Assembly (NCBI GenBank): GCA_964517135.1
Contig: CAZFBA010000006.1
Coordinates: 1 to 64,000, forward strand
Direction of reading: 5' to 3'
Source: CAZFBA01 sp964517135
GTDB lineage: Bacteria > Cyanobacteriota > Vampirovibrionia > JBFMGH01
DNA length: 64,000 bases
In this document: piece by piece, positions 51,680 through 61,656 of the stretch
Layout of the letters: every line of letters begins with the position of its first letter
Numbering within the stretch: the stretch's first letter is position 1
Made by a program: the position numbers and the translations under genes
The notes under the pieces: model-generated
Told to the model about the DNA's origin: nothing
Seen by the model: the letters and a program-made list of their open reading frames with translations, nothing else
Databases searched by the model: none

Positions 51680-54600
51680 ATGAATAAGAGGCACATAATT
51701 TCGATTACAGGGATTCTGATAGTTTTCTTAGTACTTTTGATAACCTTTCTGGGTGGGTCAAAATCTGCTTCCTGCTATGTAGAACCTGATACCAGCTCAA
51801 AAATACTGCACTTTGACAATAACAAAACAAAAATAGATGTTTCTGCAAAAAAACTCGATGCAACTATTTGCATTGTAAACCCTGAAAGGCAAAAAACTTC
51901 CGGAAAACTTTTTGTCTCTCTACTTGATCCTGACGGCAAATCTGTAGCAGCAACCCGCCAGGAAATATTCCTGAGAGGCCAGATAAATAACATCTTTAAT
52001 GTAAACCTCCCGGTAGATACTGATCGTAAGACTCTTATGTCTTATCGCCTGCACTATGTATTTAAATATGGCAACGGAAACACTTACTGTCCTCCGAACA
52101 CTAAATGTGATAAAAGTTCTGACAAAATCGAAGGCTTAAAAAGCGTCTATTCCGCCACTGATCACCTGTCTTTAAGGATGCTTGCACAGAGCAACTATAT
52201 ATCCGGAGCCCCGGCATCGTTCAGGCTTGTCGCTTTTAACCCTGCTAGCTCAGAACCGGTCAACAATGCTGACGTAACTGTTAAACTGGCCACTAAAGAA
52301 GGTGCTGAAACCCTCCTCTATACTGGCAAAACAAATAATGTGGGTACTGTAAACGCTAACTTTTCTATACCTGAAGACAAAGAAGGATCTTATGACCTCA
52401 AAATTGCAGTCGCAGCAAGTATACCTCAAAAAGCTGAAGAGGTTATATCACAGCCCATAAAGATTAAACGTGATTATAAAATTATGATATCTACTGATAA
52501 ACCTATATATCAGCCCAACCAGACTATTAAAATTCGAGCTCTGGCCCTGAATTCAGGGACTCTCAACCCTGTCAGCAACAAAGAATCATACATAGAGGTC
52601 TTCGACGCTAAAGGCAACAAGGTATTCAAAAAGAAAATAGATACCGATAAGTTTGGTATAACTTCCGCAGACTTTACCCTCGCAGACGAAATCAATATGG
52701 GTAACTATAAAATTAAAGCCATAATTGATAAAGTATCAAGTGAAAAGACCGTCAAAGTATCCAGATACGTACTTCCAAAGTTTAAGGTCGTTTTCAATAC
52801 GGATAAAGCCTATTATCTGCCTTCAGAGACTGTTAAGGGTACCGTGGATGCCAATTACTTCTTTGGGAAATCACTTAATGATGCTGAAGTCACCATTAAA
52901 GTTGACAAATATGATATTGGCTTTTCTACTATTCAAGAAATAAAAGGTAAAACAGATACCAGCGGACATTTTGACTTTGAAATAAGACTACCTGACAGTT
53001 TTGTAGGCCAAAACCTGGCCTCAGGAAACGCTCTTGTCAAATTTGATATTAAAGTTAAAGACACTGCCGAGCATTCAGAGCAAAAAACAGCCTCTGTGCT
53101 GGTATCTCAACAACCTATTAATATAAACGTAATACCTGAAAGCGGCAACATAGCAAAGAATATTGACAACATGATTTATGTAATGACCACATATCCTGAT
53201 GGTTCACCAGCTATTACTGAAGTTAAAGTGAAATATGATAATCAGGAAAAAGTTTTGAATACTGACTCCTCAGGCATTGCAACTTTTTCAGCTAAAATAA
53301 ACAATGCTAATCTGAATATAATATCCTCTGCCATGGATTCAAAGGGTAATAAGGCATCTCAGTCTTTTAACCTCTCAACCGAACCGTCAGAAAATTCAAT
53401 ATTGTTAAGAACCAGCAAAGCTATTGCTAAAGTAGGAGAAACCATAAACATTCAAACCCTTTCAACTAAGTCAAAAGGCACTGTTTATATAGATATGATA
53501 AAAAATAGTCAGACAGTCCTCACCAAATCAATGGATATCAAGAACGGTCATGCTGAAATGGCCTTTGATATACCTCCTGAACTAGCAGGCACTATCGGTA
53601 TTAATGCATACATAATTGATCAAAGCAGTGAAATAATTAGAGACAGCAAAATAGTATACATAAATCAGGCAGAAGATCTCATAATCTCAATAAAAGCAGA
53701 TAAAAAGACCTATAAACCTGCTGAAGAAGCTGTCATAAACTTTAAAGTCACTGATAGCAATAAACATCCTGTGCTTGCTGCACTGGGCATCTATGTAGTT
53801 GATGAAAGCGTTTTTGCCCTATCAGAACTGCAACCTGGCCTTGAAAAAGTCTTTTTCACCCTTGAAGAAGAAATAATGAAACCCAGGTTTGAAATACACG
53901 GCCTGACACCAGAACAGGTTATTAAACCACTTGCAGAAGAGAGAGATCAACTGGCTGAAAGGCAACAGCAGGCCGCCAGAGTACTTTTTGCGGCAGCTGA
54001 AAACATTAAAGATTACACTGTTAATATCGATACTTATTCTGATAATATTGAAAACCTGATTTCTGCATACCAGAATACACTCTATGATAAACAAAGAGCT
54101 ATTCAAAATGCCTTTTATGCTCTTATGAGAAAGAATAACAATAAAGGCATTACAGAAAAAGAGCCGATAAAAGTTCTTATTGCTGGTGGATATCTCAAAA
54201 AATCAGACAGCATAGACCCCTGGGGAAATATGTTTGTCATGGCTCCTATCAATGATAGGAAAATCAAATATTTCCATGATTATGTAATCTTAAGCAAAGG
54301 GCCTGATGGCGTTGCAGGTACATCTGATGATCTTGCTATGACTGAGTATTATGGTATTACTATCGCTATTGATCTTGAAAATCCTTCAATTATGAAAGAT
54401 GCTTTTGAAGGTAAAAACCTGAAAGAGGTTGCCAGAGTGTTTTACAGTGGACGCTACCTGAGAAGAAAAATGCAGCGATTTATGGTCGAAGAAGGTATGA
54501 TGCTTGATGCAATGCCTGCTGCTGGCGTAATGGGAGCTGCCAGAAACGAGGCTGTAAAAGCATCTAAGCCAATGGAAAAAGAAGCTAAAAAAGATAAGTC

Positions 54601-56731
54601 TGCTACTGCTGCTTCAGGCGATTCTCAGGAAATTAGGGTAAGAGACTATTTTCCTGAGACACTGTATGCTAATCCTTCAGTTATAACAGACGCTAATGGC
54701 AATGCATCTATAACTATTCCAATGGCTGACTCTATTACAACCTGGCGTTTAAGTGCCATGGCTAATTCTTTAAAGGGTCTTCTGGGCAGCAATACGTCTG
54801 GCATCAGGGTGTTTCAGGATTTCTTTATAGACATAGATCTTCCTGTTTCACTGACAGAAAACGATAAGGTAAGAATACCGGTTGCAATCTATAACTATCT
54901 GCCTTCTGAACAGACTATAAAGCTTAAAATGCTTCAAGAAGACTGGTATAAGACAGATAGTGGTCTTGAAAAATCAGTTAAACTGGGTCCCAATCAGGTC
55001 AGCGTAGAATATTTCTCTGTTGAAGTAACAAAACTTGGCAATCATACACTGACAGTTTATGCGTATGGCAGCAAGTTAAGCGATGCTATAAAGCGTCAGG
55101 TCAGGGTAGAACCTGATGGTGAAGAGTTCAGAGATGCTATAAACGGTCGTCTGGATGCAGAGGTCAGCCATGATATAGTAATACCTGCTAAGGCTATTGA
55201 CGATGCCAGCAGGATACTGGTAAAAGTCTATCCCGGATATCTGTCTCAGGTTGTCGAAGGACTTGACAAGATATTCAGAATGCCCTCAGGATGCTTTGAA
55301 CAAACTTCATCTGTTACATATCCTAATATACTGGTACTTGACTATATGAAAAGAACCAGTCAAATTAGTCCAGAGATTCAGATGAAAGCTGAAAGCTATA
55401 TCAACTCAGGTTATCAGAGATTATTGACCTTTGAAGTACCTGGAGGCGGCTTTGACTGGTTTGGCAGACCACCTGCTAATAAAATTCTGACAGCATACGG
55501 TCTGATGGAATTCTTCGATATGTCTGCTGTCCACGAGGTAGACCCGAATATTATCACCAGAACCCAGAACTGGCTTATTAGCAAACAAGAAGCTGATGGA
55601 GCCTGGACTCCTGATGAAGGTGGCATAGCAGAAGGTGCAATCAATCAATATCGTGGACACAAGCTGAGAACAACAGCCTACATCGGTTGGGCACTTGCAA
55701 GCTCAAATTATGATGGTCCTGCTCTGGATAAAGCAGTTACATATATCAAAAAACATATTGATGAGGCTGAAGATGCTTATACTTACGCTGTTTTAGCTAA
55801 CCTGCTTGTTCTGAATAATCCGGATGACCCGATTACTGATCAGGTCTTTAATAGCCTGCTGAAACTTAAAAAAGAAAAAGATGACACCATATACTGGGAA
55901 CAAAAGAACGAAACACCCATGTTTGGTGGGGGTATAAGTGCTAATATAGAAGTTACAGCACTGGCTACTATTGCTCTGATTAACTATGGCAAAGAAGTTG
56001 GTACAACCAATAAAGCACTTAATTATCTTATACAGTCTAAAGATACTTTCGGAACATGGCATACTACTCAGGCAACTATTTTATCTATGAAAGCCCTGCT
56101 GATGTCTATGGGTGATGCTACTTCTAAGGTTAATGCTACGATAAAAGTACTGAAAGATGGTAAAGAAGTTGACTCATTCAAACTTGATGACTCTAATTCT
56201 GACGTTCTTAAACAAATTGACCTGAAAAATATGACTTCAAAAGGCAAAAATAACATTACTTTAAAAATTGATGGACACGGAAGTATGCTTTATCAGATTG
56301 TAAGCATCTACTACATACCGTGGGATCTACTTGACAAGCCTAAAGTGCCTGAACTCAGCATTGATGTAAGCTATGATAAAACAACTCTGGATAAAGACGA
56401 TTATGCAACTGCTGAAGTTATTGTCCAGAATAATACTGATAAAACAGCTAATATGGTTATTGTAGATCTGGGTATACCTCCTGGGTTTGAAGTTCAAACT
56501 GAAGATCTTGACAAACTGGTATCAAGCAAGCTTATCACTAGATATTCAATAGCTGCCAGGCAGATCATACTTTATTTTGACAAAATAACCCCCAATAATA
56601 CATTAACATTTAACTATCGTCTGAAAGCCAGGCTATCCATCAAGGCTCAAAGTGGTAAATCTAAAGTTTATAAATATTATGAGCCAGGTGTTAACAATAC
56701 TTCTGAACCTGTCGAAATTACTGTCAGATAG
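51680..56731 (+). CDS. Bacterial alpha-2-macroglobulin with thioester and pseudopilin-like insert
   Basis: 1683 residues. An N-terminal hydrophobic signal or anchor (about 8-30) is not followed by a canonical lipobox. Macroglobulin domains follow; the typical STDKPIYQPNQTIKIRALAL segment is near 273. Residues about 760-930 form an insertion: a coiled coil, then GYLKKSDSIDPWGN (D846-N850) and ILSKGPDGVAGTSDDL, which look like the C-terminal calcium loop of GspG-type pseudopilins. A Met/Ala/Lys-rich bait-like stretch lies at about 935-985. The thioester motif is intact (GC1205FEQ, Cys1205 and Gln1208), followed by the TED domain and a C-terminal receptor-binding-like domain. Predicted periplasmic or surface protease trap. 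ACAGGAG precedes the ATG. No penicillin-binding protein 1C gene, the usual neighbour, is present. Confidence 0.9.
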   Translation: MNKRHIISITGILIVFLVLLITFLGGSKSASCYVEPDTSSKILHFDNNKTKIDVSAKKLDATICIVNPERQKTSGKLFVSLLDPDGKSVAATRQEIFLRGQINNIFNVNLPVDTDRKTLMSYRLHYVFKYGNGNTYCPPNTKCDKSSDKIEGLKSVYSATDHLSLRMLAQSNYISGAPASFRLVAFNPASSEPVNNADVTVKLATKEGAETLLYTGKTNNVGTVNANFSIPEDKEGSYDLKIAVAASIPQKAEEVISQPIKIKRDYKIMISTDKPIYQPNQTIKIRALALNSGTLNPVSNKESYIEVFDAKGNKVFKKKIDTDKFGITSADFTLADEINMGNYKIKAIIDKVSSEKTVKVSRYVLPKFKVVFNTDKAYYLPSETVKGTVDANYFFGKSLNDAEVTIKVDKYDIGFSTIQEIKGKTDTSGHFDFEIRLPDSFVGQNLASGNALVKFDIKVKDTAEHSEQKTASVLVSQQPININVIPESGNIAKNIDNMIYVMTTYPDGSPAITEVKVKYDNQEKVLNTDSSGIATFSAKINNANLNIISSAMDSKGNKASQSFNLSTEPSENSILLRTSKAIAKVGETINIQTLSTKSKGTVYIDMIKNSQTVLTKSMDIKNGHAEMAFDIPPELAGTIGINAYIIDQSSEIIRDSKIVYINQAEDLIISIKADKKTYKPAEEAVINFKVTDSNKHPVLAALGIYVVDESVFALSELQPGLEKVFFTLEEEIMKPRFEIHGLTPEQVIKPLAEERDQLAERQQQAARVLFAAAENIKDYTVNIDTYSDNIENLISAYQNTLYDKQRAIQNAFYALMRKNNNKGITEKEPIKVLIAGGYLKKSDSIDPWGNMFVMAPINDRKIKYFHDYVILSKGPDGVAGTSDDLAMTEYYGITIAIDLENPSIMKDAFEGKNLKEVARVFYSGRYLRRKMQRFMVEEGMMLDAMPAAGVMGAARNEAVKASKPMEKEAKKDKSATAASGDSQEIRVRDYFPETLYANPSVITDANGNASITIPMADSITTWRLSAMANSLKGLLGSNTSGIRVFQDFFIDIDLPVSLTENDKVRIPVAIYNYLPSEQTIKLKMLQEDWYKTDSGLEKSVKLGPNQVSVEYFSVEVTKLGNHTLTVYAYGSKLSDAIKRQVRVEPDGEEFRDAINGRLDAEVSHDIVIPAKAIDDASRILVKVYPGYLSQVVEGLDKIFRMPSGCFEQTSSVTYPNILVLDYMKRTSQISPEIQMKAESYINSGYQRLLTFEVPGGGFDWFGRPPANKILTAYGLMEFFDMSAVHEVDPNIITRTQNWLISKQEADGAWTPDEGGIAEGAINQYRGHKLRTTAYIGWALASSNYDGPALDKAVTYIKKHIDEAEDAYTYAVLANLLVLNNPDDPITDQVFNSLLKLKKEKDDTIYWEQKNETPMFGGGISANIEVTALATIALINYGKEVGTTNKALNYLIQSKDTFGTWHTTQATILSMKALLMSMGDATSKVNATIKVLKDGKEVDSFKLDDSNSDVLKQIDLKNMTSKGKNNITLKIDGHGSMLYQIVSIYYIPWDLLDKPKVPELSIDVSYDKTTLDKDDYATAEVIVQNNTDKTANMVIVDLGIPPGFEVQTEDLDKLVSSKLITRYSIAARQIILYFDKITPNNTLTFNYRLKARLSIKAQSGKSKVYKYYEPGVNNTSEPVEITVR

Positions 56732-57031
56732 GCTTTCAAAGGCTAAATATAAACCATTCAGGGCTTTTGCTTCGTCTAAGGGGCAAAAGCCCGATTTTAT
56801 ATCCTCAAAAACTTTTAATCGGGTTTTTATCACAGAAAAAATACATATTTATTGTTTAAATTTGTTTACAAAAGGTTCCAAAATTTTAACTGGTTGTTTT
56901 TATATATATAGAAAAAGAAACAAGCTTAATAAAATCCTTAAATATACATCTCCTCTCAAAATTACTCTCTTAAAAGGCATAAATACTCATACTCAAAGAA
57001 TGGTTAATTCTCTATCCTCAAAAAAGTCTTT
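56732..57031. other. Long 3' region of the macroglobulin gene with hairpin
   Basis: A 10-bp perfect stem gggcttttgc (56761-56770) / gcaaaagccc (56783-56792) lies 30 bases after the stop and may end most transcripts, although the T-rich tail is interrupted. The rest up to the terminator is AT-rich. A 142-codon frame from 56652 that overlaps the macroglobulin end looks spurious (Lys/Ser/Leu/Ile composition, no ribosome-binding site). Confidence 0.5.
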
Positions 57032-57061
57032 TTCCGGTGGGCAAAACCGGAATTTTTTTTT
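57032..57061 (+). terminator. Intrinsic terminator
   Basis: Stem ttccggt (57032-57038) / accggaa (57046-57052), loop gggcaaa, then nine T (57053-57061). It isolates the dehydrogenase operon that starts at 57172 from the macroglobulin gene. Confidence 0.85.
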
Positions 57062-57171
57062 GAAAAGCCTTTACCGGTAAACTACTTTCAATGTATAATG
57101 AAAACTTTAAATCTTAAAGATAATACCCTATTGAAAATCTTAAAATCTTTATGAAACCTGAAGGAAAGCTT

Positions 57172-58119
57172 ATGAGAGCACTGGTTTACGATAAAAAACT
57201 TGAATTACAGCCTAATTATCCACTGCATTATACTGCTAATGAGGCTCTGATCAGGGTAACTATGGCAGGAATCTGTAATACAGACATTGAAATAACCAGA
57301 GGATATATGAAATTTACCGGTATACCAGGTCATGAGTTTATCGGCATAGTGGAAAAGGCAAATAATACAGAATTAATAGGTAGGCGTATTACAGGAGAAA
57401 TAAATTGTGCCTGTCATGAGTGTGATTATTGCCTGAATAACCTCTCAAATCACTGCCCGAATAGATCAGTACTGGGCATCCTGAACCACAACGGAGCGTT
57501 TGCAGACTATATTAGTGTTCCTGAAGAGAATTTGCATATAGTGCCTGACAGCATTTCAGATGAAGAAGCAGTCTTTATAGAGCCACTGGCAGCAGCTTTT
57601 GAGATTTTTGAGCAGGTTAATATTTCTGAAAATGACATGGTTGTAGTTCTGGGTGACGGAAAACTAGGTCTGCTAATAGCTCAGGTGATTGCACTTAAAA
57701 CAAAACACCTGACAGTTATCGGCAAGCATCATAATAAGCTTCAAATACTTGATAAGCCCGGTATTAACACAATACACTTAAACGAAACTACAGATATTGA
57801 AGCTGATATAGTTATTGAAGCTACTGGAAGTTCTTCAGGATTAAGCATGGCCATTGATACAGTTAGACCAAAAGGCACCATTGTATTAAAAACTACTATT
57901 GCAGGTTATCAAAACATTAATCTATCAAAGGTTGTAGTAAATGAGATTACAATTACAGGCTCACGCTGCGGCCCATTTAAACCTGCCATAGAGGCTCTTG
58001 CATCAAAATCAGTGGCTGTTTTACCGTTAATTTCAAAAATATACACCATTGATGAGGCATTAGAAGCTTTTGAATTTGCTTCTAAGCCCGGAGTACTCAA
58101 AGTTTTGCTTAAATTTTAA
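57172..58119 (+). CDS. Zinc-dependent medium-chain alcohol dehydrogenase
   Basis: 315 residues from the ATG at 57172, where GAAGGA lies 7 bases upstream; a start at 57151 is unsupported. Catalytic zinc ligands are seen in GICNTD, GHEF and IEPLA. The structural zinc lobe has four cysteines (CACHECDYCLNNLSNHC). The Rossmann fold carries VVVLGDGKLGLLIAQV, a GxGxxG variant (GDGKLG) as in sorbitol/threonine dehydrogenase relatives. Oxidises or reduces a polyol or alcohol with NAD(P). First of a four-gene run with short gaps (26 bases to the next), so it may act on the same pathway as the phosphohydrolases. Substrate not predictable. Confidence 0.9.
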   Translation: MRALVYDKKLELQPNYPLHYTANEALIRVTMAGICNTDIEITRGYMKFTGIPGHEFIGIVEKANNTELIGRRITGEINCACHECDYCLNNLSNHCPNRSVLGILNHNGAFADYISVPEENLHIVPDSISDEEAVFIEPLAAAFEIFEQVNISENDMVVVLGDGKLGLLIAQVIALKTKHLTVIGKHHNKLQILDKPGINTIHLNETTDIEADIVIEATGSSSGLSMAIDTVRPKGTIVLKTTIAGYQNINLSKVVVNEITITGSRCGPFKPAIEALASKSVAVLPLISKIYTIDEALEAFEFASKPGVLKVLLKF

Positions 58120-58145
58120 CGCTATTAATTGGTTAACAAAATCAA

Positions 58146-59546
58146 ATGAAACATCAAAAGCTATTTATTATCGGCCTTGACTGTTTAACACCTCAACTGG
58201 TTTTTGATAGGTGGGATAATGAACTTCCCACTTTTAAAAAGCTGCGCAATTGCGGTATCTGGGGCAAAATGAAAAGCACTATACCCTGTATAACTGTGCC
58301 TGCGTGGGCTTCAATGGTTACTGGTAAAGACCCGGGCGAATTAGGGTTTTATGGTTTTAGAAATAGAAAAGATTATTCCTATGATAACCTTTATTTTGCT
58401 AATTCACTTTCTGTAAAATACCCTGCCATCTGGAATATACTTTCTAGAAACAAAAAAACTTCTATTTTGTTTAATGTACCTCAAACTTACCCTGTTAAAC
58501 CCCTTCGTGGAATTATGGTTAGTTCGTTTCTTGCTCCTGATGAACAGTCAAATTATACTTATCCACCTGAGATAAAGGATGAAATTAACCAGATAGTTGA
58601 TGATTACCAGATTGATGTCAGAGATTTTCGTACAGATAACAAACAATGGCTTGTCGAACAGATCAATAATGTAACTGATAAACATTTTACGGTTGTAAAA
58701 AATTGGACAAAAAACAAAAAATGGGATTTTTTCATGTTTGTTGAGATGGGTCCAGATCGACTTCACCACGGGTTCTGGGGGATGTGTGAGCCTGAACATC
58801 CTAAATTTAACCCTGATTCAAGGTATGTTAACACTATTAAAGATTATTATTTAAAGCTTGATAAACACATTGAGGATCTTTTATTACTTCTGGATTCTGA
58901 TACTACTGTAATTGTAGTGTCTGATCATGGTGCTAAATCAATGATTGGCGGTTTCTGTATTAATGAATGGCTCATAAAAGAAGGCTTGCTTTCTTTGAAA
59001 AACTATCCTAATCAGCCATCAAAGCTTTCTATGGATAATGTTGATTGGAAAAATTCTTACTGCTGGGGTGATGGTGGATATTATGCCCGAATATTTTTTA
59101 ATATAAAAGGCCGTGAACCATCAGGTATTATTAACCCTGCTGAATACAAAACATTTAGGGATAATATGATCAATAAAATTGAGTCAATACCTGATATAAA
59201 TGGCAATATTTCACAGACAAAAGCCTTTATACCAGTCGAAATATACCATAAAACAAATGGAATACCCCCTGACCTGATAGTTTATTTAGACAACCTTAAT
59301 TTAAGATCCATTGGTAGTATAGGTCATAACGATATATATACCTTTGAAAATGATACAGGCCCTGATGATGCCAACCATGATCAATATGGAATCTTCATTA
59401 TGACAGACTTAAAAGATTATTATGCTTCAAAAAATATCAATATAGAAAGAAATGATATATCTATTTATGATATTGCACCTACAGCACTTGATTTAATGGA
59501 TGTAAACTTTGAAAAGTACAACATAAGAGGTAAAATAATAAAATGA
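58146..59546 (+). CDS. Alkaline-phosphatase-superfamily phosphohydrolase/phosphodiesterase A
   Basis: 466 residues, no signal peptide. FIIGLDCLTPQLVF carries the metal-binding Asp. IPCITVPAWASMVTGKDPGELG has the Thr/Ser nucleophile region of type I phosphodiesterase/nucleotide pyrophosphatase relatives. The later VIVVSDHGAKSM and NHDQYG provide the remaining Asp and His metal ligands. The protein is a cytoplasmic member of the superfamily that includes phosphodiesterases, phosphoglycerate mutases and sulfatases. Its stop overlaps the APS-kinase-like gene (ATGA), and a second homologue follows that gene, so the three are translationally coupled. Confidence 0.87.
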   Translation: MKHQKLFIIGLDCLTPQLVFDRWDNELPTFKKLRNCGIWGKMKSTIPCITVPAWASMVTGKDPGELGFYGFRNRKDYSYDNLYFANSLSVKYPAIWNILSRNKKTSILFNVPQTYPVKPLRGIMVSSFLAPDEQSNYTYPPEIKDEINQIVDDYQIDVRDFRTDNKQWLVEQINNVTDKHFTVVKNWTKNKKWDFFMFVEMGPDRLHHGFWGMCEPEHPKFNPDSRYVNTIKDYYLKLDKHIEDLLLLLDSDTTVIVVSDHGAKSMIGGFCINEWLIKEGLLSLKNYPNQPSKLSMDNVDWKNSYCWGDGGYYARIFFNIKGREPSGIINPAEYKTFRDNMINKIESIPDINGNISQTKAFIPVEIYHKTNGIPPDLIVYLDNLNLRSIGSIGHNDIYTFENDTGPDDANHDQYGIFIMTDLKDYYASKNINIERNDISIYDIAPTALDLMDVNFEKYNIRGKIIK

Positions 59547-60121
59547 TAGACAGAAAAGGTTTTACAATATGGTTTACAGGTTTATCTCTGACAACAAAGT
59601 CGCTTTTAGCAGAGGTTATAGAAGGTGAACTTCTGGAAAGAGGTCTCAATGTTGAAATTCTGGATGAAGAAACAGTAGACCCCATTTTGGGCAGTAAACC
59701 TGCTGAATCTATTGAGGAAATACGTAAAAACCTTAAAAAAATACAGTTTATCTGCAAACTTCTAACTCGCAATGGTGTTATTGCAATTGTATCTGCTATT
59801 TCGCCTACTATTGATATTAGAAACGAAATGAGAGAAGGCCTTGAAAATTTTATTGAAGTTTATGTAAAAGGTAACACAGCAAATCAGGACTTTGTTTCAA
59901 AAGTCAATCTTCCTGATATTGACATTGAGGCAATATATGAAGAGCCATTAAATTCTGAAGTTATTATTGAAAGCGATAAAGAGCTACCTGATGCCAGTGC
60001 AAAAAAAATTATTAAAACGCTTGAGCTTTTAAACTGGATTCCAAAAGTTGAATACGATGACTATTCACCTGAAGAAGAAGCCAAAATACAGGAAAGACTG
60101 GAAAGTTTGGGATATTTATAA
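59543..60121 (+). CDS. APS-kinase-like protein (CysC family) with altered P-loop
   Basis: 192 residues. The fold follows adenylylsulfate kinase: GFTIWFTGLSLTTKSLLAEV at 7-26 (CysC has GFTVWLTGLSGAGKST), VEILDEETVDP in place of the LDGDxxR motif, GVIAIVSAISPTIDIRNEMR, FIEVYVKG and a DIEAIYEEP element resembling the DPYEAP motif. The P-loop keeps Lys and Ser but the Gly-Ala-Gly is replaced by Leu-Thr-Thr, so ATP binding may be lost or changed. Coupled by overlaps to phosphohydrolases on both sides (4 nt before, 1 nt after). It may be a degenerate kinase acting as a regulator or scaffold, or a kinase for another substrate. Confidence 0.8.
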   Translation: MIDRKGFTIWFTGLSLTTKSLLAEVIEGELLERGLNVEILDEETVDPILGSKPAESIEEIRKNLKKIQFICKLLTRNGVIAIVSAISPTIDIRNEMREGLENFIEVYVKGNTANQDFVSKVNLPDIDIEAIYEEPLNSEVIIESDKELPDASAKKIIKTLELLNWIPKVEYDDYSPEEEAKIQERLESLGYL

Positions 60122-61479
60122 TGAAAAAGTTTAATAGGGTAATTATTATTGGTCTTGATGGAGTGCCACATAAACTTATCGAAAGATACACTAAAAGTGG
60201 ACTTATGCCCAATCTTGAAAAGCTATGTTCCAGTGGTAGCTTCCATCAAATGAATACTGTTTTGCCCGAGGTTTCATCAGTTGCCTGGAGCAGTTTTATG
60301 ACCGGGAAGAATCCCGCCAAAACAGGCATATTTGGTTTTTTTGATCTTGTGCCATCCACTTATAAAATGCTTTTCAGTAATTTTCAACATTTGAAAGAAC
60401 CCACCCTCTGGAGTATTATTAACCGGGAACTTAAAAAACCTTCTATCATAATTAATATGCCTTCAACTTATCCTGTTAAGCCTATGAATGGTGCTATTAT
60501 TTCCGGGTTCGTATCTCCTGATCTCAATAGGTCTGTATATCCTTCAACAATTTTGAGTTATATTCAAGATATGAACTATAAAATAGATATTGAACCTCAA
60601 AAACTCTATGAAAATAAAGAATCTATATTGAATGAACTCTTTGATATACTTGATAAGAGAATAAAAATCACCAATTATTTATGGGATAAGGCAGATTGGA
60701 AACTTTTTGCTTCTATCATAACAGGTACTGACAGGCTATTGCACTTTATGATGGATGTTTTTGATAATAAAAATTCTCCTTATTTAAGCACTTTTGAAAA
60801 ATATTTCTCTGAGATAGATGATTTTATTGGTTTAATATCTAATAGACTGGCTTCTGATGATCTGTTGATAGTATTATCAGATCATGGATTTGAGTCTATT
60901 CACTATTCAGTTTATCTTAATAACTATTTCATACAGCAAAATATTCTTGAAGAAAGAGTTAAGTCTGCTGGATGTTTTGAAAACCTTACAGAAAAAACTA
61001 TTGCCTTTATCCTTGACCCGGGAAGGGTTTATATACACAGACAAAACAGATATCCTTCAGGTAAAAAACTGTGCGAAGAGAGCTATTTAGACATACTTAA
61101 TAATATAAAAAATTCTCTTTACGCCCTTAAGTCTCCTGATGGAAGAACAGTTATCAAGAATATATTTCATAAATCAGACATCTACACAGGAAAATACTTT
61201 GATTATGCTCCAGATTTAATACTAATACCTGAAGAAGGTTTTGCTTTAAAAGGTTCGCTAAATACAAATAATATTTTTGAACTGCCAACAAGGCATACAG
61301 GGTTTCACAATTGTCACGATGCTTTTATGAGTTGTAATATCCCCCTAGATATTTCTTTAAAGCCCTCTATAATAGATGTTTCTGCTACTATACTTGAAGC
61401 CTTATGCATTGCGCCGGAAGCATATCAGTTTGATGGCCAATCTCTACTGATAAAAAAGAATAATGGGGTCTTAGAATAA
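60121..61479 (+). CDS. Alkaline-phosphatase-superfamily phosphohydrolase/phosphodiesterase B
   Basis: 452 residues. Start at 60121 overlaps the previous stop (TAATG). Motifs align with homologue A: IIIGLDGVPHKLIERY (metal Asp), LPEVSSVAWSSFMTGKNPAKTG (nucleophile region), VLSDHGFESI (metal Asp-His) and RHTGFHNCHDAF near the C-terminus. The two are paralogues of similar length within one operon and flank the APS-kinase-like gene. They may act in series or as a heterodimer on a phospho- or sulfo-ester. Their cytoplasmic location argues against a secreted sulfatase. Confidence 0.87.
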   Translation: MKKFNRVIIIGLDGVPHKLIERYTKSGLMPNLEKLCSSGSFHQMNTVLPEVSSVAWSSFMTGKNPAKTGIFGFFDLVPSTYKMLFSNFQHLKEPTLWSIINRELKKPSIIINMPSTYPVKPMNGAIISGFVSPDLNRSVYPSTILSYIQDMNYKIDIEPQKLYENKESILNELFDILDKRIKITNYLWDKADWKLFASIITGTDRLLHFMMDVFDNKNSPYLSTFEKYFSEIDDFIGLISNRLASDDLLIVLSDHGFESIHYSVYLNNYFIQQNILEERVKSAGCFENLTEKTIAFILDPGRVYIHRQNRYPSGKKLCEESYLDILNNIKNSLYALKSPDGRTVIKNIFHKSDIYTGKYFDYAPDLILIPEEGFALKGSLNTNNIFELPTRHTGFHNCHDAFMSCNIPLDISLKPSIIDVSATILEALCIAPEAYQFDGQSLLIKKNNGVLE

Positions 61480-61656
61480 CATAAAAGTTCTCAAATTCCA
61501 GAAATTGGTATCCGGTGTTCCTAATGTTTAATTATAAAGATAAATTTTTAAGATGTGTAATGATCTTAAAATTAAAAATAGCAATCTTTGCATAGAATTA
61601 AAGTCTTAAAACAAATATAATGATTGTATAGTGTTAATTTAACCGGGAATAACAGG

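Noticed and set aside
56652..57080. 142-codon frame overlapping the macroglobulin 3' end
   Set aside because: No ribosome-binding site, composition unlike a protein, and it spans an intrinsic terminator.
58146..61479. Phage or plasmid defence system
   Set aside because: No nuclease, toxin, or abortive-infection hallmark; the enzymes fit small-molecule metabolism better.
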